DNA of 64,000 bases from Stercorarius parasiticus. Taxonomy: Eukaryota; Chordata; Aves; Charadriiformes; Stercorariidae. Below are positions 1-13,670 of this stretch, one piece after another. Numbering within the stretch: position 1 is the stretch's first letter; each line of letters starts with the position of its first letter. A program made the position numbers and the translations under genes. The stretch covers positions 124,001-188,000 of the forward strand of contig VWZL01000429.1 of the NCBI GenBank assembly GCA_013396915.1, given 5' to 3'. The notes below the pieces were generated by a model that was not told where the DNA came from, ran no database searches, and was given only the letters and a program-made list of their open reading frames with translations.

Positions 1-3000
1 AACACAATGGATCAACTTACAAACCCTTCATGCTTTACAGTAAGGAGATATTGACACCAGTCTATTTTAAATACTATTTTCCACAGAGATCAGGATGGCA
101 GTCACAACCCTGATGAGCACTTGTATTGAATACTACCTTTCTTCTAGCACGCTGGGAAATCTGACTCTTCATTTTCTTTCTGAACTGGATATAGTCAGAC
201 AAACTGTCACAGCACACTGTATGACATGGAAACAAAGAACACATAAACTAATGATCACAGAAATATTAAAGTCCCCTTAGATATCCAGTCAGATTCTTCT
301 TGTTCTTGTAGATGGTAAAGGGTGAATGTTTTATTTGACAACAGTTGCTGTTTTGGAGAGTAAAAAAATGGGGTCAGGGAAAAGATTAATCAACGCATAT
401 CAATTTTCCTTCTTTAGTGGATTTTTCTGTAAAGTAAAGGTCAGCTAAGCAACATAGTCCTACTTTTAACCTTCACTTCTGTATTCTTGCAAAAAGACTT
501 CAAGCACAAATGCAGGCAGACCAGATAGTGTGTGGTAACTTGTTCCTGCTCAAGACAGCATTTTGGAGCTCCAATTACTCCTCCTCTGTTTGCTTCACAG
601 CAAATGAAGCTTCACTTTGAAATGAGGAAACAGAGTAGAAGGCCTACAGGGTAGGAACATGGGCTAGGAGATGGATAACACGAGCCTGGAGGATTTAGCT
701 CATCTTAGTGATTGTAGATCAAAACATGGTAGTGAATAGTTCTTATTAAGACTCTTTTCATTCTCTCCATTGTACTCCTTCCAATCCTACGGTAAAGATG
801 TGTCTGTCTTTAAAAGCATGTTCATGACACTAAATACAATGTCTTCGAAGTTCAGATGTTGAAATTTTAACGCAGCTTTTAAGAAAAAAAATCATAGAAA
901 TAATGTTTGAAAAATATATCAGTATGGTTCTACTCGGGAGTAAATCGATGTGATTCTTTACATGATTCTCATTCAGGAATACAGAATTACTCTACTGAGT
1001 AACTGAAGAATATTTTAGAGAAGGGAAATATACAGTCCTAGTTATCTAGAAGCTCATCTAAGTTGTCTCTTCAGATTCAAGGAACAAATAAAGAACTTAT
1101 GATTCAACCCTGTGTCTGAGTTTTGATTCAAATTCCCTCCAGAGTGTTTTTCTTCCTCACGGCTACCTAACTTTTCCTGGCAGGTATTTCCCCTAGCCTA
1201 AGGTTCTCAGCAGTCATCGTGGTTTTCACGGCTTGGAGAAAAGACTGCAGGAGGAAGCTCTTAATTGCTCTTTGAACAGAGCTGGTTCTGGTGAAAGTAT
1301 CAGGTCTTTAAATCCTACTGAAAAATTGCAAGCTTTTTTAAAAGGATTTTGCAAGAAGGGACCAAACTCAGAATGGGCTCATAAAGCCAGGACACAGAGA
1401 AAAATGAGAGAGGATACTTTATCTGACTTTTCAGTACTCTGTGGGTTCTAAATTAAGAATAAAAGAAACCCACAGTCATAGAAACCTGACTCTGTGGGAG
1501 GTCTGAGTGAAATAGCCCATAGCAGAAGGCAGAAGCCTTTCAGGAAATGTGCCATTCCATCTGCATTAACTCTTGCCTCTCTTGAATTATTGCTATTAAG
1601 CTCTCTAGATCTGGGCACTGATAAAATGTACTTCTAAAACATTGTCTTGTCCAGGACCGTTCCAGGAATGGTGGTGCAAGCTGTTGAAGGCTTTTGTGCA
1701 TACAATGGAGCTTCTGTGAGAAATATATGGTATAACACTGGTGGCATTTTAAAGTGCCATTTAGGATCAGAGTAAAAGTTTACACAGCATACATAATATA
1801 TACCTCTGGTTGCTAAATGTCTGCTGCCAGTGCTTCCTGATGTCAACAATGGCCACCTTTGTTTAGTTAACTTAAAATCTGTAGAAATATAGCTGTGAAA
1901 TTATTTCCTCAAATGCAAATTGAACAGCCCTAATAAATACACCGAGCTTTTACTGACATATGAAATTCCCTTTAGGATTAGAGGAAGCTGAAAAGGTTTG
2001 TTAACATAGCACTCGGTGCTGTTCAGAGCTGGTGAGGTAGGAGGAGGTATAAAAGTACTCAGCCTGGGCTGATTGTATTCCTCCTAAACTCAACCTGCCA
2101 TTCACTTTAATGGCCAGATAAGAAATTACTCAGTAGTACAAACTGAAGTGATGCATCTGATGGAGAAACTCCTTGAGAGTTGCTCTATAAAACTAGTCAA
2201 GTTACTTGCTTGTTGTTGTCCCTTTGGCTTTGAACCCCCGAGGTTTTGTTTTTCACACTTCTTGCTTTCCAGTACCATTTCTAGACAATTCCAGACAGAA
2301 AGCACTATTTTGGTGCGGGTTTTTTATGCTGTAAGACCATATGATAGCAGCACCTTAAACTTTCCATTTAAAAGGATTCTTCTGACTTGTTCTTTCAAAG
2401 CTCTCCCACATTCACTGCTTGCTGCAGGCTTTTAATATTCAGCAAAGAAAATTCCCTTGGGTAACAAAATTTTTTTTTTACCCCTCAAAATTCCTTTCAG
2501 ATTTGGCCAAGATATAAAGTGAATAACTGTGACTTGGGATCACAGTGTTGACTGGAGAGAGGATGGGAGATAGAGGAGAAAAGGAGGAGACAGATGGGAG
2601 TGTCCCATTTGCAAGAACATGTGTTTTACTTTTTTGCTTTACAATGTAAAAGAAAGCAACAAATTATACATAAACTAAGACAGCAAAAGAACAGTACTAC
2701 AGTTGGCACAGCTTTTTTTTATCTAAAAAAAACCTTCTTAAATCTAGATTTTGAAATATTACATTTAAATAGATGGACAGTATTACTCAGTAGTGTATCT
2801 TCTGTACTATTTCTTCCCATAGAATAGATACTGAGTTTTGTCACTCCTGATCAAAACTAAATCCGCTGTTATGATAATGATAGTGGCCCCCAGAGTTTAG
2901 GCCCTCAAAACTCAATAATTTTATTCCCAAATCTTAATTCCTTGGCGTTTGTGACACCTTTGTGTACTTTGCTTCTTAATCGCACAGACTGCGGTCTTTT

Positions 3001-6000
3001 TTTTTTTTTCTCTTCAAAAAGTAATGCTATAAAACTGTGTTTTCTGAAAACAAGGCAAGTAGAAAAGTGTACCAGAAATGCACTGAAGAAGGACATACAG
3101 TCTCTTCTCAAAAGATTTCATCTCGGAGGTGAGGTCTGTCTCTTACTGGTGTTACCTTCATTGCCACATGCAACAATCACACATTTACTCCCCACAGCTG
3201 CCATTCTGGTGCCACCACCTGAAGTGGCAATTCCCTTTCAGTTAGCAATCACAGAGCTACACCCGGCAGCACTGTTGTAGACAAGCCACACAGATAGCTG
3301 ATAGCTGTGCTTGGGCGATGTGTGTGATGCAAGAAACGAAACAGAACAGCATGGAAAAGGGTGTCTGAAGTTTAGCTTTTCATTGTTCATGTATAAGGGT
3401 TTCGGTAATAAATCTGCCCGAGGACGTTGGGCTTTGTCTGTACAAAAGCACCATCTGTAGCTATCACGTGTGGAGCAATGCCAGTCACAGCACAATAAAA
3501 GAAAATCTTTAAGAAACAGCTCAGCGTTGGCAGGGTCTGTGAAGCCAGTGAACCTCGATGCTGCTCTTGCACACACACATCCACACTTCTGGCAGCGTTT
3601 TGCAGTGTTGGAGTAATACTGTTCTAGTCTCACATCACTGAAAGCATAATTTATCTCATCATATTTCCACAGATCTAGGCAATAACATGTTTTAAATAGC
3701 ATACTACATCATCTACAATTATTTCTAGTCAGATTTATACTGTCCGTTTCAAATGAACCTCAGTACACTATACTCTCTAAAAGCAGGCTTTTACCAGTTA
3801 GAACTCTGGCTTTGGGGAACCAGTTTTCAGTGTTCACCCTTTCTATCTTCCCTTATTCTTTCTTTGAAACAAAATAATTCTGTATACACAAATTTGGATG
3901 TGTTTGGTACTGATGGAAGTAACAATAACAACACTAAGCAATAACATACGCTTTCTTTCAAGTTCAATCATATTTAAGTCATAAAATTCATCATTCATAG
4001 TCAATTTTGGACTCATTTTCACATATTTGGAACTTAAAATATTTGTAAGTTCATGGTAACTGAAGCCCTAGTGGAAGCTGTTTATGAGTAACTTCAAAAA
4101 ACTGGGTTTATTTTTAGAGTGCTTATAGAGTGAACGTCAATAATTCTTTGTTTAGCCCACTCTGAGAATTGTGACTGTGTGTCTGAATCACTACAGCTTG
4201 TCTTTGTATTAGCATTGTAATCCTCTGGTTTTGAACAGGAGGGTTATAACAAAGTCGAAAGACGTATTCCAGAATAAAAGTTAGCAAACAAGTTCTTCTC
4301 TCACCAGGAACGTATTTTGTTTGTATATTTAAATGGATACTGTCAAGTTTGTTGGCTAGAGGACTGTTATACCTTGAATAGTTTCCTAGCCACATAACTA
4401 GAATTAATTTCCAAAAGTGAGGGCTCCGATGGAGAAATTGCTTTGGAATTTTACAGTAGAAAAAGAACTTCTTTCTAGAGCAGTTCCTTAATTAACATAT
4501 GGATTTCTGTGAAAGGAAAACATATTTCCTTAACTTTCAAAGGAAAGTATTGCATCCTTAATAGTCAAGGAAATAGATAGTCAGTAAAAGAAAGAAAATC
4601 AGTTCCTATATTATTTTTTTTTATGCGTACATACAATGCACCCTATAGCTTTGGTAATAATGTAAGAATTATTTCTCAAAAACTGAAACAAGAAAGATAA
4701 GTCAGTGTTGGAACTGCTGATTTTTTGAAAAGTAGACAGTTGGTTAGTGTTAGAAAACACCATCTCTTCTAAAATGCCTAAAAAGTATAAGCCTTCCAGG
4801 AATTCTGACCATCAATAAAAAGGGAAAAAGACAAACAAACAGAACCAGCACCCTGCAGGACAACCGTTCTTTGGCTTACATGAATTCTGTAACCTTTCAC
4901 ATGAAAGCCATTTGTTTGAATCTTGCCTTGCTCAATATTAATGATTTAAGTCTGCAATCATCTGATAGTTGTTTATAGGTTTATATGTAATTAACAGACA
5001 GTTCATCTGATGGTAGAGTTCACAGTTGACAGACAGGCATCACCCAAAACTACTATCTGGTTTCCCAGCTGGCGAGCAGCATTTCACGGATGTGAGATAA
5101 AGTCCATTTATCTATTCAGCTTCATTTGTGCTCCTTGTTTGAAAGAAAGTGTGGGCAGGTGTTACTCTTCGGAATCTAGGGACATGTCACCGTGTTACAT
5201 AGCCTGCATAGCAAACTTGTAGAGAAACTACCCATTTTTAGAGGCAAAGGCAACAGAGTTATTCATCTACTAAGCCAACAGTATACTGAAATATCAATTT
5301 TTTGTTTGTTTCTTTGAAAACCTTTTTTATAAACATTGCTTTAGGATCAGAATTGCCCCTGGCATGGCCTTCTTTTTTAATATTCTTGGAGTCATTAAGA
5401 TTTTTTCAACATTATGGCAAAAATTTCTCTTTTGTTTGTGTAAGGCTTTTGGGGTGAGTATTTTGGTGGTTCAGAATTAGCCTAACAAAATAGAAACTGA
5501 CTTCTGTCTGCCTTGATAGTTTTGCTAGGTTAAGAACTCATGAAACTGGTGGTTAGCTGGATTTCTGTATGCTTTACTTTAGGAACAAAACCATTTCTTC
5601 ATAAAGCACTGGGGTTTTTTGCTGATAGGGATCGTGATTCTTTAAATGCTCATCTTTACACCTCCTACCTTTGAAAGCAGCTGTATTTCTGTTCCTGTGG
5701 TTCGTGTGGTTGTCACTTCAGTGTACGTCTAGATGTTATCCTGCTTTGGTGAAGGAAGTAACACCACAGAGAAGAGGAGGCCGAGCAACGGATGCCAGAA
5801 ATTGGTCATTAGCCATGTCAGTTCATTAATGTTTATGTCAGTATCCCTGAGCTGCCTGAGCCACTAAGTATGTGGTTTTATTAGATTCGCCTGCAACACA
5901 TTCGGAATTGAATAATTCAACCTATTCAGCATATGAGTTTGTACCAATAACACAGAGGGAGTAGCATTTAGAAAGATCAACAATTCCTATGTAACTAAGT

Positions 6001-6413
6001 GGGTTCATGTGATTTCAGTCTTTACCATTTTGGTAGCCCCATGCCTGCTTTCTTCTGTCACTAACAGTAAAAATCAGCCTGTCATTAACGATCTCTCACA
6101 TACCTGAAAGGCCCAAGACCTTGACCATTTAGGCTATTTTTAGTTTAATGAACTCTCTAGAAAGACCCTTCATTACTGAAGAAAAGTTAGAATGGTAAAG
6201 AAAGACCACCTCTCCTTCAAAATCTGTCTCAAAAATGGCTTTCATTTCTCCTTATGTGTTTTACCTCCTGACTGCTGTTAGATACAAGTGCCAGCTGCAA
6301 TACTATAGGCATAAAGAGAGAGCAGCAGATGTGGTTCTTGTAGCGTTCAGCCTAGGACCTTGCTGTTCAGTCTGATAAAAATTCCGTACTTTCAAACTAG
6401 GTACTTAAAGACC
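1..6413. other. Non-coding, A+T-rich unique DNA, no gene recognised
   Basis: No open frame here resembles a known protein family. The longest is 154 codons on the minus strand (3238-3702), with overlapping frames on both strands, as expected by chance. I see no paired splice sites with a conserved frame. There are short homopolymer tracts, for example T-runs near 2470-2479 and 3000-3010. I recognise no dispersed repeat until the CR1 tail at 6414. This is inference from inspection; a cross-species alignment could still reveal conserved non-coding elements. Confidence 0.6.
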
Positions 6414-6486
6414 TTGGGGGTTGGACTAGATGATCTCCAAAGGTCCCTTCTAACCCTTACCATTCTGTGATTCTGTGATTCTGTGA
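6414..6486 (+). mobile_element. CR1 LINE, short 3' tail fragment
   Basis: The sequence reads GGTTGGACTAGATGATCTCC, then AAAGGTCCCTTCTAACCC, and ends in repeated ATTCTGTG units (about three). This is the standard 3' terminus of avian CR1, whose end is an 8-bp direct repeat rather than a poly(A) tail. Only about 70 bp is present, so this is a heavily 5'-truncated, non-autonomous insertion on the plus strand. Confidence 0.9.
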
Positions 6487-7160
6487 CTCAAGACAATACA
6501 TAAACCTTATAATAAATACTTCTATTAGCCGGACACAAACTGCCTTCTTGGCTGAATAAAATGTGATGAGTCCTAAAAAACTTATTTGTTTCTTATATTT
6601 AAAGAACAAATAATAAAGACAGTGACAGACAGAGTACATGTAACCCAAGGAGGGCACATAATGACAAAACCTTGATATTTTTAATGGTAACGGGAACAGG
6701 GAAATACTGAAGAAACCTTTTCATTATATCCCCAGGTTCCCATATGCAGTTTTAAAAGTCCTTGAGCCCTGACCAACTTCCAGCAGTAAAGCTGCAAGGG
6801 AAATTTCTGATGGAATTCTGACTTTACTCCCCAAGGGAAGTTACAGGATAGACTAATGAAGCAGATGCGAAGTCTTATTGGTCTTGACAATGTCTTGACA
6901 CACCAGCATCCAAAAGCAGAAGACAAAATATTCGATACCCATGAGCAAGCCTAATTAAGAGGGAGAAGGAGGTGGCCGAGCCGAAAGGACACCCGCCGTG
7001 GGCAAACCGCCTTGTAGCTCCTGGGGCTGGATGAGTGACAAAGCTCTGCTCTGTCACTGCAAGGGTACAAGCTCTCTCCGAAGGCAGGCTGCTGCATCCT
7101 TACCAGACACACATGTGCCAGCCCGGTGCTTCCCCAGTGCAGGATGCTACCAGGGATGTG

Positions 7161-7212
7161 TTCAGAGAGCAGGACAGTTTTCCTTCTCTCCTTCAGAGAG
7201 CAGGACATTTCC
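7161..7212. repeat. Two direct copies of a 21-22 bp unit, 31 bp apart
   Basis: TTCAGAGAGCAGGACA followed by a T-rich, CC-ending stretch occurs at 7161 and again at 7192, separated by TTCTCTCC-type sequence. It is a local duplication inside the G+C-richer patch. No function is implied. Confidence 0.7.
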
Positions 7213-9419
7213 AGCAGGATGCACATGGGCACAGCCATCAATAGGGCAGCTCCGAGCTGACAAAGTGATTTACCAGCAGCACTTGTCACTCTTCTGAGTC
7301 GCTCCAGCAGACAATAACATGGTTTCTCTGCTTTGTCAGACCTCTCTCCCTGTTTCCTCGGGGAAGTCAAGTTTCCATAGGAAACCTGGCTATGGGAAGC
7401 TGATTTTTCCAGAGGTCTAACACCAGACCCCCTCAGGCAGGAAGGGGCTTAGTGGGCCCAGTGGGAAGAAGCAGATGGATAGAAAACCGAGCTGCTTTCC
7501 AAAACTATTTAAATCTAAATGCTCCTTTGCTATGGTTCTGTAAGGGCCATATAAAGTCAAGGAATATTTAATCAAAAAGAGGGGTCCTGTTGGAGGAGTT
7601 TGGACAAAAAGTGATGCCAAAAAAAGAGGGAAAAAAGTCCTTTGTAAATGTAAATGTAAACCTGATAAACGCTGAGGTAAATCTGGGTCTCCCTCTTGAG
7701 AACTATGAAGAAACACTGCTGAGAATAGTGTCACAACGAACAGCTAAAGCGGTAAAAGTAGACTTTTTGGTGCTGATCTTCAATCCTGAGTATGAATTTT
7801 GCCTTTTACCATGGCAGCAGGACAGATTTCTAGTGGATGTGTCCTTGGTTCAGCTAAGTACTATTACTGTATGAGAGCAGTGCTTTCAGGTAGTACTTTC
7901 CCATAGCTCATTAGTTTTCAGGTAAAGCAAATAGCCTGCTTGTATGCAGTACTGCACTGGTTTTCCTGGTGGCCTGTTCTGGTATATAATGTGCTGAGGA
8001 ATCTGGTCACTTGGAGAAATCCCCACACTACTACTAATCATTAACTTATCTGAATACAAACATGCCTCTAACTGCCAAAAAACTTACAGTGTGTTCTTGA
8101 AATACATTCAAGACAGGACTAGCATCATCTTAGCCTGTCAAAGTAATAGTGTAGGTAATAATTTGCATACTTGCAGACTGATACACAAATGAGATAGGGT
8201 AAGCATTAGAATAGACATTTCAATAATAATCTGCCTACAGCCAAATTTCCCCAGGAAGGAAATATGCTTTAAATATTGTCAACACAGACATACAGTCTCC
8301 AAGGCTACTCTCGCAGTGGGAAAGGTGGATGAAAAACACTCACCAATTCATATATATATTATTTTAAACCTGTGAGATATACAGTAGAAACACAAGGAAC
8401 TACGATTTTAGACACCATTTTCAGTTAAAATAAAGGTCAGTGTTTGTCTGTGGTGTAGGTATGAGGTTATGGATACCCCAAAAATTTGCTGAGCTTTGTG
8501 TTCGAAAGAACATGAAAGTCCAAGCCAGGCTGAATAAGACAGGGGAAAGAAGTAAGAATACAGAGCTTTTCTTCAGTATTCATCTAAAATAACAAATAAA
8601 CCTGAATATTTTCTCAATCGCAAGTGCACAAATAAAACACAAATAAAATTGCAGTGATTTTCAGTCCTTTGCTTGGTCTATCATATTTATTATATGCTTA
8701 GTGCTTTATGGGACTGGCATTATGAATGCTTTGTTTAGAATTTTATTCACTGGACTTCTACAATGTATTGCTCCAAGTCACATTAAAAATAGGATGACCA
8801 AGACCAGATTATTTATTTGGAAAACCTTTTCAATGTTTAGATCCTTTCTTACTGGGCAAGCTATTAATCACACCTTGCTAAAGGCTTTCAGAAAAGAAAT
8901 CTAATCAGTTTAAATGCCAGCAATAATGCTGAATTCTCCATTATGCACATTTTTGGTTGAACAACAAAGACTCTTACACCAACAAAGTGAACTACATTTC
9001 CTGGATATGGCAATTTTTCATACAACTAAACTTGCGATTCACATATTCACATAGTATCAGTCTTCATTACTTTCTTAAGACAGCCACCAAAGATGCAAAA
9101 TTTGCAATCTTTTCTCTAGACTTCTGACTCCGCCTTGAAAATCATCATCTTTTGTTGAATGTCCAGTTTGTTTCAGGGCCTGGACTATAACAAGTATTTT
9201 TGCTTCAGCTTGCTGAAGAGAGTATCCTGTAGTTTTACGGTAGAGCTCTGTAGTTACTTGATTCCCATAACAGCAAAGCTGACACAGAAGGGACATGTCT
9301 TCTAGTATTCCCGCTCTGACTTTTCCCATTTTGACGTGAAAGAGAGCAAATATGGCATCCAACTGAGTTTATTCCAGAACTTAGAGAGAATAGATAGTGA
9401 CGGAATGAGCATCAACAAA

Positions 9420-9450
9420 CACAGTATCCAGTATCCCAGTATCCAATATT
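9420..9450. repeat. Short imperfect tandem repeat, unit CAGTATCC
   Basis: Three near-copies of CAGTATCC stand close together (CAGTATCCAGTATCC, then CAGTATCC, then CAATATT). This is a minor slippage-type repeat in A+T-rich DNA. Confidence 0.7.
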
Positions 9451-11390
9451 TAAAGAGCAATTATAGAAGACATGATATAGATGTTAAGGTATTTTATGGC
9501 ACAGATTCTTAAGTGATATGGCTTAGATAATTTCAGAATTCCATTTAAGTTAAAGATCAAATATCTGAGAAAAAATGTTGAGCAGTTATTTTCATAAAAA
9601 TATGTTTACATGCCAAAAATGAGAGAACGTAAGCAGTCTTATACCGGAAAACCAGGCAAACTAGGAACAGAGATCATACTAGAGAAGAGATTCATTCAGA
9701 GACCTTCAATGAAAGAAATACTTCCACGCACTTCCTTTCTTTTTTTGTCAGGGTAGGTATCCTCCTGCAAAACAACTTCCCACAGCCTTTTTGATATTTC
9801 TGCTCATGTGTTGGTTTTAGGCTGGGGTGTGGGGGGATAGTATGTTCATTTATGAAAAGTAGATAACATGTCTACACTGTCCAGAGACGAATGTACCTAA
9901 AGAATGAATAAATGTGTAAGCAAGAAAAGTTGATGGTGGATAACAACTCAGATGTAGGTCTAAATCAACAGAAGAAACAAAACATCACAGGAGAAGGAAG
10001 GCATAGGTATCCCAGTGTTAGAGATGTCTAAGTTTGTGGTAAGAGCACAAAGGATAAAATAGCAATGTAAAATTAGTATCACTTAAGAAAACCTTATATG
10101 TGTCTTGACCTGCAGCTGACACTAGCTTTAAGTTATGCCAAAGAATCAACTCTGACTCTTTTATGCTACCAAAATACTTTCTCCTCCAAACAATGGAATT
10201 ATCTCCTCCCACACATACCAAGATCCTCTGGAAGTTCAATGTAACGTGGTACATATAGAAGGATTTGGGCAACATTCATTTCATATTTGTAAGTTGAAAT
10301 AATAACAAGGGAAGGAACTCTCTTGAGGAAAGATCCAAAATGTTTTGTGTAACCAGAAAAAGGAAAGAAAGAACTTGAAGATAATAAAGAAAATAGTGCA
10401 AAATGTACCAGAAGTCCTAAAGGAAAAGTACACTCTGCAAAACCGTCTGCTCAGCCCTGTGTCTCTTGTCTGTGCTCATTCAGCAACCTTACTCACTAGG
10501 GAGGATTACTCACTTTTTAAGTGTTTTAAGTGCAGGCCTCCTTGACTTGTGGGTTTCTACACTGACTTTAGCCCTTTGCAGTTCTTATTTTAAATTCTGA
10601 CTGAGGTCATAGGTGTCATTGGGAGGTTTGTTCCCAAAGAATATGACTACTTCTCAGGCTGAACATGCCAAGAAAGAAGATGCCCTGGTGTTACCAAGTG
10701 GGAGCCTGTAAATCTGAAGTGAAGCCTCTCAAAAGCGAGGTAGTGCCTGTAATTCTTTTGCACTACTGCTTGTCTTGACATTAAGGCAGCATGTCTTGCT
10801 AAAAGATATGCTGCAACTGCGCAGGAAACTTCACCTTAGTGAAATATTAGTGATAAAGAGCCCACGTGCAATGTTATACAAAGGATAGACTAGATGTCAC
10901 CAAGTTTTCTTTCTGACCAGAGCAAGTGAATTTAAGACTGTTGTAACAAGGAACATGGGCGTGCCAAAACTGAACTTCTAAATGGATTTTATGGAATATT
11001 CAGAGAAGGAGATGCATCTGTATAATTACTACCATCTCATAGTAACTGTAATTTTAGTAATAATGCACGTCATCATTTAAAAAGTATATGTGATGCTGTG
11101 ACCTTGAGGCTTAATTTACCAATTTGAATTTTGAATGCCACGTGCTTTCTAATGGCTTCAAATCTACTTACAAGTCAGTTTGGAACTTGAAAACAAATAA
11201 TCCTATTATGAATTATTTAAGAAAAAAAGAGAACATTCACCCAGAACATTCTGTTAAGCATATAGATGAGTCATTGAAAGAAAAAAGGGAAAAAAATAAT
11301 TGAGTGAGGTTTTATTTTTTTATGAGTCACTCATACATGAATCTAGATGTCTGTAGCAGGTACCAGTATTTATTTTATTAATCACAGAAT

Positions 11391-11990
11391 TATAGAATGG
11401 TTTGGGTTCAAAGGGTCCTTAAAGATCATCTAGTTCCAACCCTGATGCCATGGGCAGGGACACCTCCCACTAGACCAGGTTGCTCAAAGCCCTGTCCAAC
11501 TTGGCCTTGAACACTTCCAGGGATGGGGCATCCATAACTTCCCTGAGCAACCTGTTCCAGTGCCTCACAACCCTCACAGTAAAGAATTTCTTTCTAATAC
11601 CTAAACTAAATCTCCCCTCTTTCAGTTTAAAACCGTTACCCCTCATCCTATCGCTTCCTAGTAAAGAGACCCTCCCCATCTTTCCTGTGGGCCTTCTTTA
11701 GGTACTAGAAGGATGCTATAAGGTCTCCCCGGAGTCTTCTCTTCTCCGTGCTGAACAGCCCCAACTCTCTCAGCCTGCCTTCACAGGAGAGGTGCTCCAG
11801 CCTTCTGATCATCTTCATGGTCCTCCTCTGGACTCTCCCCAACAGGTCCATGTTCTTCTTATGTTGGGGGCCCCAGAGCTGGACTCAGTACTCCAGGCAG
11901 GATGTCACGGGTGGTGAGTTAAAGCACAACAACTTTTTTTATTCTCTCCTCTGCATTCCATGTCAGGGTATTTGCCATGACTAAGCCTCT
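11391..11990 (-). mobile_element. CR1 LINE, 5'-truncated copy A with an extra non-CR1 5' segment
   Basis: On the plus strand the copy begins with the reverse complement of the CR1 tail (ATCACAGAATTATAGAATGG) and continues through the typical region 'TCTAGTTCCAACCC...CCAGGTTGCTCAAAGCCC'. The minus-strand frame at 11470-11679 encodes the end of the CR1 ORF2 protein: motifs [28 protein letters not shown] and SLEVFKAKLDRAL are visible. Reverse-transcriptase and endonuclease regions are missing, so it is dead. At about 11905-11990 the CR1 match gives way to a segment of about 80 bp that is not CR1 but recurs almost unchanged in copy B at 27252-27335, in opposite orientation. Both copies share ACTGAGTCC where most CR1 read ACTGCGTCC. 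The 5' end (right side) falls near 11990. Confidence 0.93.
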
Positions 11991-13387
11991 ACTGAAGGAA
12001 CCAGCGGATTAAATTTCTCTCAGCTTTCAGAAACACCACCATATCATACATTTGTTTGAAATCAGTAATGTTCAGTTCGTTCTCTATCTAACTGTTTTTC
12101 TGCAAAACCCTACACTTTCACCATATTTCTAATCTACTACTTCAGAGTCTGGTGCATCTGCAAAGCTCCACACTGGAGGAGGCACTCGAAGCAAAACTCC
12201 TTCTGATTCTGAGACACTATTTATTGGTCACTCTGTTTTTCTGCTAGAAATAAAAAAGACTCCCAGTTTAGTCATCTATACGTCAGCCTAGAAATAGTGA
12301 AAATCTTTTTTTTCCTCTCTCACCCACATTTAACAAATTTAAAACTGGCTGTTCCGTTGGCGAAAGGAGAGGAAGGGGGAAGGGTGTCCCTCCAGCTGTT
12401 AGCAGCAATCTTGGCGCAGAGAGAGGCTGACATCCAACTGCTGCAGACTGGAAAAGTCAGACTGAGGGCAGTGAAGCAATCCCACAGCAGATCTAGTTCC
12501 CAACTGTCCCTGATTTTTTTCATCAACAATCTTCATTGTTTGTCCTCTGTCTGGGGGTTTCCCTTCAGTAAGTATGCAGATTTGGAAAGACTGAAAAAAT
12601 ATCAGTTTTAAAACAATAGCTGAGTTCTTTTGCACATCTTTCAACTCCTTCCCTCATTCTCATTCACAGCCTCCTGCTCATATTTTTACAGTTTTTACCT
12701 ATATTTCTGCATTTTGCCACAGTTTCGTTTTTTTGTCCTGTCACTTCTGTGTATTTTAATTTCACATCCCAATTTCCTAGTGCGATATGCATTTGAGAAG
12801 GTTTGGAGGCGATGGCATCTTAAAAAAATGAGCAATGAGTGGCAGGGTATATTGACTTCTCTAGATTTACATTTCCCTCAGCATTCACAGGAGTCTAATT
12901 GATTTGTGGACCTTGTGAGCTTTCTCCCTCCAAAAAAATAATTGTGTATGCAGTCCAATTATACCCAGGGCGGTTAAGAATCACAATTTGAGTTAGAAAT
13001 AATAACAGAATTCAAGACAGAAAACAATCACCTTTTTTGGTCTGTTTCTTTTCTAAAAGAGGTCAGAGCCAACACTTCCACTGAGTTCAAGAGGAAGACT
13101 TCTCTGCCTTTATTGTCAAGTAAACACAGTTAAAATACATAAACCAGACATATACAGACAAAATACATGGACTATTTCTAAGGCCAAATTTGGTAACCGA
13201 TCACAATGAATTCACTGTTTCTAAACGAGGGCAGAAGTTGTCCCTGCAAGACATTTTTTTTTATTTAGGATTGCAGTAAGCACTGCTGAATTTATCAAGA
13301 CCTGCTTTTTGTTTCGCATACACGGAGTACCTCATACAGTGGACTACTGCTCCATGTTTGAGACCGTATGACAGTTCTGCAGAACTA

Positions 13388-13417
13388 AAACAAATAAAAC
13401 AAAACAAAACAAAAAAA
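13388..13417. repeat. A-rich (AAAAC)n-like low-complexity tract
   Basis: AAACAAATAAAACAAAACAAAACAAAA-type sequence is built of AAAAC pentamers. It is a simple repeat, with no retrotransposon body recognised beside it. Confidence 0.8.
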
Positions 13418-13593
13418 TCCCAGTATACTATCAAATCCTTTTATCTGGTGTCTTTATCCAGAACACTGTTATCATTTATGTAAAGGTTGCCATTTTGAGA
13501 TCAAAGTCCATCTTTCTAAATACTTAATGTTTAAAAAATTTAGAACACCTGCACACAGGTGGTGTCTTAGGCTTGAAATTCAAAAGATCATCA

Positions 13594-13670
13594 TAAAAAC
13601 AAAACAAAACAAAAAAAAAAACTCGAACAAAACAAAACACCAAAAAAAAAACCCAACCAAAAAAACCCCA
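13594..13670. repeat. (CAAAA)n / A-rich low-complexity tract
   Basis: About 75 bp consists almost only of A and C: repeated CAAAA, a run of about ten A, then further CAAAA, and A-runs with CC interruptions. It lies about 200 bp from the similar tract at 13388. It is likely replication slippage. Confidence 0.85.

Larger units (their letters stand above)
6487..11390. other. Non-coding DNA with a G+C-richer patch at about 6960-7300
   Basis: No gene is recognised. The patch at 6960-7300 is richer in G+C and CpG than its surroundings and holds overlapping open frames on both strands (up to 139 codons, minus, 6951-7370), none resembling a known family. A frame of 94 codons (+, 7590-7874) is also unrecognised. 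Small internal repeats are listed separately. The rest is A+T-rich with no recognisable feature. Confidence 0.55.

Noticed and set aside
2050..2062. GGTATAAAAGTA as a TATA box
   Set aside because: No initiator, CpG content or downstream gene supports a promoter. Such words are common by chance.
3238..3702. 154-codon minus-strand frame
   Set aside because: Cysteine-rich but without a spaced zinc-finger pattern, and overlapped by other frames. No family resemblance.
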